From positions 1,178,001 through 1,242,000 of the forward strand of contig NZ_PTJS01000001.1 in NCBI RefSeq assembly GCF_002941025.1: 64,000 bases of DNA. Direction: 5' to 3'. Numbering within the stretch: position 1 is the first letter of the stretch; every line of letters begins with the position of its first letter. Shown here piece by piece: positions 9,435 through 16,682 of the stretch. This DNA comes from Streptomyces sp. QL37. GTDB taxonomy: Bacteria > Actinomycetota > Actinomycetes > Streptomycetales > Streptomycetaceae. Position numbers and translations under genes: made by a program. The notes beneath the pieces were generated by a model. That model saw nothing but the letters and a program-made list of their open reading frames with translations. It had not been told where the DNA came from and searched no databases.

Positions 9435-10487
9435 TCAGGTCTCGCCGCCGCGCAGTGTGCGGTGCTGGACGAGGACGGCGGCGACGATGATGGCGCCCTT
9501 GGCGATCTGCTGGACGTCGCTCTGCAGGTTGTTCAGGGCGAAGATGTTGGTGATCGTGGTGAAGACGAGGACCCCGAGCACCGATCCGACGATGGTGCCC
9601 CTGCCACCGCTCAGCAGGGTGCCTCCGATGATCGCGGCGGCGATGGCGTCGAGTTCGTACAGATTGCCGTTGGTGTTCTGCCCGGAGCCGGACAGGATGA
9701 TCAGCATGAAGGCCGCGATGCCGCAGCACACGCCGGAGAGCAGGTAGAGGTAGAGCCGCTGGCGGCGTACGTCGATGCCGGCGAGCCTGGCCGCCTCCGC
9801 GTTGCCTCCGATGGCGACCGTGCGGCGTCCGAACGTGGTCCGGTTCAGGATGAGCCAGCCGACCACGGTGACCGCGGCGAAGCCCAGGACCAGCGGCGGG
9901 ATGCCCAGGACGTACGAGTCGGGCAGCCCGAGATCGAGGACGGACTGGACGGTGACGATCTGTGTCTTGCCGTCGGTGATCAGCAGGGCGAGTCCACGGG
10001 CCGACGCGAGCATGGCGAGCGTCGCGATGAAGGGGACCATACGCCCGTAGGCGATGAGGACCCCGTTGACGAGCCCGGCGGCGAGGCCGACGATCACGGC
10101 GGTGAAGAGGATGCCGGCGAAGCCGAAGTCCTGGGTGGCGAGCGTCGTGGCCCAGACGGACGCGAGGGCCACCATCGCGCCGACCGAGAGGTCGATGCCG
10201 CCGCCGATGATGACGAGGGTCATGCCTACGGTGACGACCCCGATGACGGAGGACTGCGTCAGGATCAGCTGGAGGTTTCCGGTGTCCAGGAACGCGTCGG
10301 GTTCGGTGATGCCGCCGACGAGCGCCAGGACGACGAGTACGCCGAGCAGCGACAGGTTTCGGACATCGGCTCGCAGGCCGAATGCGCGCGGTCCGCCGCT
10401 CTGCTTCGAGGGCGGCGCGGCCACGGGGCCGGTCGCGGTCCCCTTGTCGGGCCCCTGGTGCTGCGCCGACGGTGCGGGCTGTGTCAT
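9435..10487 (-). CDS. sugar ABC transporter permease (RbsC/BPD_transp_2 type)
   Basis: 350 aa with about ten hydrophobic segments after a 35-residue cytoplasmic N-terminus. The characteristic sequences are VTVGMTLVIIGGGIDLSVG (about residues 95-113) and AIAAAIIGGTLLSGGRG near the C-terminus, which contacts the ATPase. The start ATG overlaps the stop of the ATPase gene (ATGA). It forms the membrane channel of the importer with the flanking lipoprotein and ATPase. Confidence 0.92.
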   Translation of the reverse strand: MTQPAPSAQHQGPDKGTATGPVAAPPSKQSGGPRAFGLRADVRNLSLLGVLVVLALVGGITEPDAFLDTGNLQLILTQSSVIGVVTVGMTLVIIGGGIDLSVGAMVALASVWATTLATQDFGFAGILFTAVIVGLAAGLVNGVLIAYGRMVPFIATLAMLASARGLALLITDGKTQIVTVQSVLDLGLPDSYVLGIPPLVLGFAAVTVVGWLILNRTTFGRRTVAIGGNAEAARLAGIDVRRQRLYLYLLSGVCCGIAAFMLIILSGSGQNTNGNLYELDAIAAAIIGGTLLSGGRGTIVGSVLGVLVFTTITNIFALNNLQSDVQQIAKGAIIVAAVLVQHRTLRGGET

Positions 10488-12007
10488 GACGTCGGGCTCC
10501 CTTCCATGACGAGGTCGAGTACACGGTGCTCGTCGAGCTCCCTGGCGTCGGCCGTGTGCACGACACGGCCCTCCCGGAGCACCAGCACCCGGTCGGCGAG
10601 GCCCAGCACTTCGGGCACTTCGCTGGAGACGAGCAGAACGGCGAGGCCTTCGTCGGCCAGCCGGCGGATGACGGCGTAGAGCTCGGCGCGGGCGCCGACG
10701 TCGACGCCTCGGGTCGGTTCGTCGAGCAGCAGGACCCGGCAGCCGCGCAGCAGCCAGCGGGCCAGGACCGCCTTCTGCTGGTTGCCGCCGGAGAGGGTGC
10801 GGACAGCGGCGTCCGGATTGTCGGGCCGCAGCGAGAGTTCGCGGGTCGCGGTCCTGGCCGCGGTGCGCTCGGCGCCCCGGTCGAGCCAGCCGCCGCGGGC
10901 GAACCGGGACAGGGTGGAGATCGAGACGTTGCGGGTGACGGATTCCGTCAACAGCAGTGCCTGCGCCTTGCGTTCCTCGGGAGCCAGGCCGATTCCCGCG
11001 GCCACCGCCGCCCGGACGCTGCCGGCCCGCAGCGGTGTGCCGTCGACGAGTACGCGGCCGGCGGTCGGCTTGCGGGCGCCGTAGACGGTCTCCAGGATCT
11101 CGGAGCGCCCGGAGCCGACCAGTCCGGCCAGGCCGACGATCTCACCGGGCATGAGCTCAAGGTCGACGGGCTCGAACTCCCCCTTGCGGCACAGGCCTTC
11201 GACCTTCAGGACGGGTTCGGCCGTGGCCCGGGTGCCGGGGGCGGGCCGCTCCGGGAAGACGAACTCGACGTTGCGGCCGGTCATCATGGCAACGATGTCG
11301 TTCGTGGGGGTGGAGTGGGCGGGCAGCCCGACGGCGACGGCCCTGCCGTCCTTGAGCACCGTCACCCGGTCACCGATGCGGCGGATCTCCTCCAGCCGGT
11401 GCGAGATGTAGACGACGGCCACCCCGTCGGCGGTGAGCCCGTCGACGATGCGGAAGAGGTTGTCGACCTCGTCGGGGTCCAGCGCCGCGGACGGCTCGTC
11501 CATCACGATGAGACGTACGTCGTGGGAGAGCGCCCGCGCCATGGAGACGATCTGCTGGTGGGCCGCGGACAGGTCGCCGACCAGTCGGGCCGGGTCGATC
11601 TCCGGGTGTCCCAGGCGCTTCAGGAGTGCGGCGGCCGTGGTGCGGGCCTCCCGGGTCCGGACGACGAAGCCCGCGCTGGTCGGTTCATGGCCGAGGAAGA
11701 CGTTCTCCGCGACCGAGAGCCCCTCCACCAGGTCGAGTTCCTGGTAGATGGTGGCGATCCCCAGCCGCATCGCGGTGATCGGCGAGGACAGCTGGACGGG
11801 CTCGCCACGCCAGGTGATGGCGCCGTCGTCGGGCTGGTGCGCCCCGGCCAGCACCTTGATGAGGGTGGACTTGCCGGCGCCGTTCTGGCCGAGGAGGCAG
11901 TGGACTTCACCGGCCAGCACCTCCAGGTCCACGCCGTCGAGGGCGCGCACACCGGGGAACGACTTGGTGATGCCGGACATCGTGAGCAGAGGTGGTTCTG
12001 GTGCCAT
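10484..12007 (-). CDS. sugar ABC transporter ATP-binding protein (RbsA/MglA type, two ATPase domains)
   Basis: 507 aa, tandem ATPase domains. The first half has Walker A GQNGAGKST (about residues 40-48), a signature-like LSAAHQQIVSMARAL and Walker B LIVMDEPSAALDP. The second half has a degenerate P-loop GLVGSGRSE but an intact LSGGNQQKAVLARWL signature and LLLDEPTRGVDVG. This asymmetry is normal for the ribose/galactose class. GAGGGG stands 8 nt before the ATG. It is the first gene of the transport operon, 263 bp downstream of the ROK regulator gene. Confidence 0.93.
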   Translation of the reverse strand: MAPEPPLLTMSGITKSFPGVRALDGVDLEVLAGEVHCLLGQNGAGKSTLIKVLAGAHQPDDGAITWRGEPVQLSSPITAMRLGIATIYQELDLVEGLSVAENVFLGHEPTSAGFVVRTREARTTAAALLKRLGHPEIDPARLVGDLSAAHQQIVSMARALSHDVRLIVMDEPSAALDPDEVDNLFRIVDGLTADGVAVVYISHRLEEIRRIGDRVTVLKDGRAVAVGLPAHSTPTNDIVAMMTGRNVEFVFPERPAPGTRATAEPVLKVEGLCRKGEFEPVDLELMPGEIVGLAGLVGSGRSEILETVYGARKPTAGRVLVDGTPLRAGSVRAAVAAGIGLAPEERKAQALLLTESVTRNVSISTLSRFARGGWLDRGAERTAARTATRELSLRPDNPDAAVRTLSGGNQQKAVLARWLLRGCRVLLLDEPTRGVDVGARAELYAVIRRLADEGLAVLLVSSEVPEVLGLADRVLVLREGRVVHTADARELDEHRVLDLVMEGSPTS

Positions 12008-12270
12008 GACGAATCCCCTCGGCGGGTGGGTTCTTCCCTGCTCGTCGGGCCTCCCCCGCTCGGACGGAGCCGAGAGCTCGGGGAAGGAGCCGTGAGCGCG
12101 GGAGGGCCGGTGAGCGGGCAGGGGGCAGTGCCGGCGGTGCCGTACTGCTGACGGAACTGCTGGGTGGTACTGCTGTGCGCGTGCTGTGCGGTCCTGCGGG
12201 CGGAGCTCGGATCAGGCTGCTTACGGAGGTGACTGCGGAACGCGTGCCGAACGGCGCGCCGGCCAGGACA

Positions 12271-13461
12271 TCAGGCCGGCGAGAACAGGTGGTCGCTGAT
12301 GAGCCTGGCCGCGCCGGTCACCCCGGCGACGGGCCCCAGCTCACCGAGGACGATGGGGAGATTGCCCGTGGCCAGCGGCAGGGACTGCCGGTAGACCTGG
12401 GTGCGGACACTGGCCAGCAGGTTGTGGCCGAGCCCGGTCACCCCGCCGCCGATCACGACGAGGCCCGGGTTGAAGAAGCTGACGAGTCCGGCGATGACCT
12501 GGCCGACCCGGTTTCCGCCCTCGCGGATCAGGTCGAGCGCCGTGGGATCGCCGGCCGCGGCGGCCGCGGCCACATCGGCGGCCGAGAGCTTTCCGGCCGC
12601 TTCCAGCCGGGAGGCCAGCTCCGGGGACCGTCCGGCCCGGGCAGCGTCCTCGGCGTCGCGGGCGAGGGCCGCGCCGCTGAAGTGGGCCTCCAGGCAGCCC
12701 TTGTTGCCGCACGCGCAGGGGCGTCCGTCCGGTTCCACCTGGATGTGGCCGATGTCGCCGGCGCTGCCCGTCGTACCGCGGTAGACGTCTCCGCCCACCA
12801 CGATGCCGCAGCCGATGCCCGTGCCGATCTTGACGCAGAGGAAGTCGCCCACGGAACGGGCGACGCCCGCGTGCTGCTCCCCCAGTGCCATCAGGTTCAC
12901 ATCGTTGTCCACCATGACGGGGCAGCCCAGTTCCTGGCTGAGCGCCTCGCGGACCGGGAAGCCGTCCCAGCCCGGCATGATCGGCGGAGCGACCGGTACG
13001 CCCTCGGGGAAGCGGACGGGCCCCGGTACGCCGATGCCGGCGCCGTCGAAGCCTTCGGCGAGCCCGGAGGCCCGCAGCTTCGCCGCCATCGCCAGCACCT
13101 GGTCGAAGATCGCGACGGGTCCTTCCCGTACGTCCATCGGATGGTTGAGGTGCCCGAGGACCTCCAGTTCGGCGTTGGTGACGGCCACATCGATGGACGT
13201 CGCACCGATGTCGACGCCGAGGAAGCGCAGCCCCGGGGCGAGCCGGATGTTGTGGGACCGGCGCCCACCGCGGGACGCGGCGAGCCCGTCGGCCACGACG
13301 AGTCCGGTCTCCAGGAGCCGGTCCACCTCGACGGCGAGCTTGGAGCGTGAGAGGTCGACCTGATCGCCCAGCTGTGCACGGGAGTTCGGCCCTCCGTCGC
13401 GCAACAGCCGGAGCAGTCGCGCCTGGTGCGTGTTCGCGGGTCGTGCCGTCATACGTCTCAC
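12271..13461 (-). CDS. ROK family transcriptional regulator
   Basis: About 396 aa. A winged helix-turn-helix (NTHQARLLRLLRDGGPNSRAQLGDQVDLSRSK region) is followed by a ROK sugar-kinase-like domain with DIGATSIDVAVT and the zinc/ROK signature CACGNKGCLEAHFSG; C-terminal GGGVTGLGHNLL. The GTG start at 13461 is preferred because GGAGGG lies 5 nt upstream; an ATG three codons later is the alternative. It heads the sugar-uptake gene block in the same orientation and is the likely repressor of it, with a sugar or sugar phosphate as inducer. No operator could be identified in the 263-bp gap before the ATPase gene. Confidence 0.9.
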   Translation of the reverse strand: MRRMTARPANTHQARLLRLLRDGGPNSRAQLGDQVDLSRSKLAVEVDRLLETGLVVADGLAASRGGRRSHNIRLAPGLRFLGVDIGATSIDVAVTNAELEVLGHLNHPMDVREGPVAIFDQVLAMAAKLRASGLAEGFDGAGIGVPGPVRFPEGVPVAPPIMPGWDGFPVREALSQELGCPVMVDNDVNLMALGEQHAGVARSVGDFLCVKIGTGIGCGIVVGGDVYRGTTGSAGDIGHIQVEPDGRPCACGNKGCLEAHFSGAALARDAEDAARAGRSPELASRLEAAGKLSAADVAAAAAAGDPTALDLIREGGNRVGQVIAGLVSFFNPGLVVIGGGVTGLGHNLLASVRTQVYRQSLPLATGNLPIVLGELGPVAGVTGAARLISDHLFSPA

Positions 13462-13646
13462 GCGTCCCTCCCCCGCCACATCGGCCAGTCCGTCGGGCTT
13501 TCGAGGGGAACGTAGCAGCGGTTTACCTGAGTGGGAAGAAGTTGCGCATGAATCCGCTCCAACTTTCTCCACACTCAGGACAAAGATGCGGCTCACGGGC
13601 GGCGGCCGACGGCCTCGGCGTGCGTCGCGCCCGTCAGGAGCACGCG

Positions 13647-13680
13647 AGAAGGCCGGGGCGTCCTGCTGCCCCGGCCTTCT
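13647..13680 (-). terminator. strong hairpin terminator after the GntR gene
   Basis: A perfect 12-bp stem (13647-13658 with 13669-13680) and 10-nt loop, 31 bp past the stop of the GntR regulator gene. It insulates the formate/ketosynthase block from the ROK gene, which is on the same strand. Confidence 0.75.
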
Positions 13681-13710
13681 GTCAGGCGGTGGTTTCCGGT
13701 CGGACGGCGA

Positions 13711-14388
13711 TCAGGCCTGTTCGCGCCGGTGGTACGTCTGACGCGTGTGCTCGGTGTGCGCGCGCATGATCTCGGTCGCCCGCTGTTCGTCCCTGGAGGC
13801 GATCGCCGCGATCAGCTCCCGGTGCTCGATCCAGGACCGGGTGCCGCGCTGGCGGGCCACAGGCGTGTAGTACCAGCGGACCCGGCGGTCCACCTGGGCG
13901 GCCAGCTCGGACAGGACGACGTTGCCCGCCAGCTCCATGACCTTGGCGTGGAACGCGGCGTTCGTGGCGACGGCGAGATCCACGTCGTCGGCGGCGACGG
14001 CCCGCTCCCCCTGGGAGCACAGCTCCTCCAGGGCCTCGATGCCCGGCCGTCCGGAGTGGGCGGCGGCCAGCCGGGCGGCCTCCGCCTCCAGCAGGGTGCG
14101 GACGGAGAGCAGTTGGTCCGCCTCCTCCTCCGTGGGCTCATGGACGAACGCGCCCTGCGCGGGGCGCAGATCGACCCAGCCCTCGGTGTTCAGCCGCTGG
14201 AGCGCCTCGCGCACCGGCTGCCGCGACACTCCCAGATGGCCGGCGAGTTCGCTCTCGACCAGATGCTGGCCGGGGCTGAGTGCGCGCGTGGTGATCAGCT
14301 CGAGGAGCGCCTCGTAGACGCGCTCGCGCAACGGTCCTGGCCGCTCCAGCTTCGGCACCGTTCCTTGCGGCAGTCCTGCGGACAACAT
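13711..14388 (-). CDS. GntR-family regulator, FadR/FCD subfamily
   Basis: 225 aa. The GntR winged HTH occupies about residues 15-85 (LRERVYEALLELITTRALSPGQHL, SELAGHLGVSRQPVREALQRL), followed by an all-helical FCD ligand domain with the usual metal-site positions (DVDLAVATNAAFHAKVMELAGN; final HRELIAAIASRDEQRA). GGAGGGGG precedes the ATG. It lies downstream of the FabH-like gene, and both read away from the formate dehydrogenase operon. A sequence nearly identical over 12 bp is found upstream of this gene and in the promoter region of the divergent operon, so it probably controls both and itself. FCD ligands are usually small organic acids. Confidence 0.88.
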   Translation of the reverse strand: MLSAGLPQGTVPKLERPGPLRERVYEALLELITTRALSPGQHLVESELAGHLGVSRQPVREALQRLNTEGWVDLRPAQGAFVHEPTEEEADQLLSVRTLLEAEAARLAAAHSGRPGIEALEELCSQGERAVAADDVDLAVATNAAFHAKVMELAGNVVLSELAAQVDRRVRWYYTPVARQRGTRSWIEHRELIAAIASRDEQRATEIMRAHTEHTRQTYHRREQA

Positions 14389-14421
14389 CGCGGTCCCCCT
14401 CCGGGCGCCCGGGCCATTGCT

Positions 14422-14440
14422 TATCGTCTACAGTCTACCG
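14422..14440. promoter_or_regulatory. putative GntR operator upstream of the regulator gene
   Basis: Contains GTCTAC-A-GTCTAC; on the minus strand it reads CTGTAGACGATA, matching 11 of 12 bases of the site at 15630-15641. It lies 34-52 bp before the GntR start codon, where a promoter would be expected, which fits autoregulation. Confidence 0.5.
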
Positions 14441-14463
14441 AGCACAATGCCACGCCGGGGGCC

Positions 14464-15414
14464 TCATGGGCAGCGGATCACCTGACCCGCGTACGAAAGA
14501 TTCCCGCCGAAGCCGAAGAGCAGGGCCGGCGCACCGCTCTCGACCTCGCCCCTTTCCACCAGTTTGGACAGGGCCATCGGGATCGACGCGGCCGAGGTAT
14601 TACCGGAATCCACCACATCCCGGGCGATGACGGCGTTGACCGCCCCGATCTTCCGGGCGACGGGTTCGATGATCCGCAGGTTGGCCTGATGCAGCACCAC
14701 CGCGGCGAGTTCCTCGGGCGTGACACCGGCCCGTTCGCATACCTCGCGGGCGATCGGCGGCAGCTGCGTGGTGGCCCAGCGGTAGACGGACTGCCCCTCC
14801 TGCGCGAACCGCGGGGGTGTGCCCTCGATCCGTACGGCGTTGCCCATCTCCGGCACCGAACCCCACAGGACGGGACCGATCCCCGGCCTGTCACCCCCTT
14901 CGAGGTCGGCGGTGACCACGGCGGCACCCGCGCCGTCGCCCATCAGGACGCAGGTGGAGCGGTCCGTCCAGTCGACGATGTCGCCCATCTTGTCGGCGCC
15001 GACGACCAGGGCCCGGGAGGCGGCTCCGGCCCGGATGGCATGGTCGGCGGTGGCGAGCGCGTGGGTGAACCCGGAGCAGACCACATTGATGTCCATCACG
15101 GCCGGTGACCCCATGCCCAGGCGGGCGGCGACCCGGGCGGACATGCTCGGTGACCGGTCGATGGCCGTGGAGGTGGCGACCAGAACCATGTCGATGTCCG
15201 CCGGCTGGAGTCCGGCAGACGCGAGGGCCTTGGCCGCGGCGTGGGCGGCCAGCTCGTCCACGGTTTCGTCGGGCCCGCCCACGTGCCGGGTCCTGATGCC
15301 GACCCGACTGGTGATCCACTCGTCGCTGGTGTCGACCATGGCCGCCAGATCGTCATTGGTGAGGACCTTGGCAGGCTGGTAGTGGCCGAGCGCCACGACA
15401 CGTGAGCCGGTCAT
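14464..15414 (-). CDS. 3-oxoacyl-ACP synthase III (FabH-like)
   Basis: 316 aa; the start at 15414 is supported by GAGGGG 8 nt upstream. The complete FabH catalytic triad is visible: Cys in VVCSGFTHA (about residue 114), His in VLHQANLRI (about 240) and Asn in VDSGNTSAAS (about 270). The C-terminus is FGGNLSYAGQVI. It condenses an acyl-CoA with malonyl-ACP or performs a related acyl transfer. It is not inside a fatty-acid operon. It lies between the GntR gene and the divergent ketopantoate-reductase/formate-dehydrogenase genes, so a dedicated primary-metabolic role is unlikely but its product is unknown. Confidence 0.88.
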   Translation of the reverse strand: MTGSRVVALGHYQPAKVLTNDDLAAMVDTSDEWITSRVGIRTRHVGGPDETVDELAAHAAAKALASAGLQPADIDMVLVATSTAIDRSPSMSARVAARLGMGSPAVMDINVVCSGFTHALATADHAIRAGAASRALVVGADKMGDIVDWTDRSTCVLMGDGAGAAVVTADLEGGDRPGIGPVLWGSVPEMGNAVRIEGTPPRFAQEGQSVYRWATTQLPPIAREVCERAGVTPEELAAVVLHQANLRIIEPVARKIGAVNAVIARDVVDSGNTSAASIPMALSKLVERGEVESGAPALLFGFGGNLSYAGQVIRCP

Positions 15415-15628
15415 GTACGGGTTCCCCTCGCTACGTTTGGCAGGAACTATCCAGTCTTGGTTGCTACCGACCGGTACGGGGGCACCTAACCCCACAGGAA
15501 TACGGGCCCGAGGTTGGAGCGTCTCGAACAGCTCACCGGGAACTCTCGCGGACACTCCGGAGTACCCGCCGGAATCGCGTACGGGCCAGGCACCCGCTGT
15601 CACGAGTATTGACCCTCCCTGAAGGCAT

Positions 15629-15653
15629 ACTGTAGACAATATTCTGTCGACTT
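15629..15653. promoter_or_regulatory. putative GntR operator between the divergent operons
   Basis: ACTGTAGACAATATTCTGTCGAC contains two CTGT(A/C)GAC half-sites and shares CTGTAGAC(A/G)ATA with the site at 14422-14433. It is 40 bp upstream of the ketopantoate-reductase-like start codon and over 200 bp from the FabH-like start, so one bound dimer could regulate both directions. Inference from motif sharing only. Confidence 0.5.
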
Positions 15654-15692
15654 GACACCCTCGCTCGGTCCTCTCACCGAACGGAGAGCCCC

Positions 15693-16682
15693 GTGAAAGT
15701 CGCAGTTGTCGGCGCCGGAGCGATCGGCGCCTATGTCGGGGCCGCGCTCCACCGCGCGGGCGCCGACGTCCATCTCATCGCCCGGGGCCCGCATCTGGCG
15801 GCCATGCGCCGTGACGGTGTGCGCGTGCTCAGCCCGCGCGGTGACTTCACCGCACGGCCCGCCGCCACCGACGATCCCTCGGAAGTAGGCCCCGTCGACT
15901 ATGTGTTCCTCGGCCTCAAGGCCAACTCGTACGCGGTCTCGGGGCCCCTGGTCCATCCGCTGATGCACCGGGACACCGCGGTGATAGCCGCCCAGAACGG
16001 CATCCCCTGGTGGTACTTCCACGGCCTCGCCGGCCCGTACACCGGCCGGCGGCTCCACAGCGTCGACCCGGCGGGATCGGTCAGCGCCACACTGCCGCCC
16101 GAACGCGCCATCGGCTGCGTGGTCTACGCCGCCACCGAGATCGAGTCACCGGGCGTCGTACGCCACCTCGAAGGCACCCGGTTCGCCATCGGAGAACCGG
16201 ACCGGTCGGTGTCCAGGCGCTGTCTGGACTTCAGCGAGGCCATGGTCGCCGGCGGACTCAAGTGCCCCGTGGAGTCCGACCTGCGCAACGACATCTGGAT
16301 CAAACTGCTCGGCAACATCTCCTTCAACCCGATCAGCGTGCTGGCCCGCGCCACCATGGGCCAGATCTGCCGCCATCCGGACACCCGCGCACTCGTGGAG
16401 TCGATGATGCGCGAAACCCTCGAAGTGGCGGCGGCCGTCGGCTGCCGCCCCGAGATCTCCGTGGAGCGGCGCATCGCGGGCGCGGAGCGCGTCGGCGATC
16501 ACAAGACATCCACCCTCCAGGACCTGGAGAAGGGCAAACCCCTCGAACTCGACGTGCTGCTCGCGGCCGTCGTCGAGCTGGCCGAGCTGGCCGGAACGCC
16601 CGTACCGACGCTGCGCGCCGTGCACGCGCTCGCGGATCTCCTCGCCACCACGTCCTCGGCACCGGCAGGGAGCGCACCATGA
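15693..16682 (+). CDS. 2-dehydropantoate 2-reductase family protein
   Basis: 329 aa. The N-terminal NADP-binding motif is VVGAGAIGAYVGAAL; the C-terminal helical domain carries the catalytic-lysine region DIWIKLLGNISFNPISVL (about residues 200-218). A GTG start preceded by GGAGAG is used. The stop codon overlaps the start of the molybdopterin subunit gene (ATGA), so it is the first gene of the formate dehydrogenase operon. The family includes ketopantoate reductase and other NADPH reductases of alpha-keto acids. In this context a role in C1 or oxo-acid metabolism is as likely as pantothenate synthesis. Confidence 0.85.
   Translation: MKVAVVGAGAIGAYVGAALHRAGADVHLIARGPHLAAMRRDGVRVLSPRGDFTARPAATDDPSEVGPVDYVFLGLKANSYAVSGPLVHPLMHRDTAVIAAQNGIPWWYFHGLAGPYTGRRLHSVDPAGSVSATLPPERAIGCVVYAATEIESPGVVRHLEGTRFAIGEPDRSVSRRCLDFSEAMVAGGLKCPVESDLRNDIWIKLLGNISFNPISVLARATMGQICRHPDTRALVESMMRETLEVAAAVGCRPEISVERRIAGAERVGDHKTSTLQDLEKGKPLELDVLLAAVVELAELAGTPVPTLRAVHALADLLATTSSAPAGSAP

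Noticed and set aside
12008..12270. Possible small gene or riboswitch upstream of the ABC ATPase
   Set aside because: No coding signal with ribosome site and no recognisable structured element; only CTGCTG-like low-complexity stretches near 12140-12190.
16010..16678. N-terminal extension of the formate dehydrogenase catalytic frame
   Set aside because: It overlaps the ketopantoate-reductase-like gene in another frame and shows no Fe-S motifs; the ATGA overlap at 16679 is the natural start.
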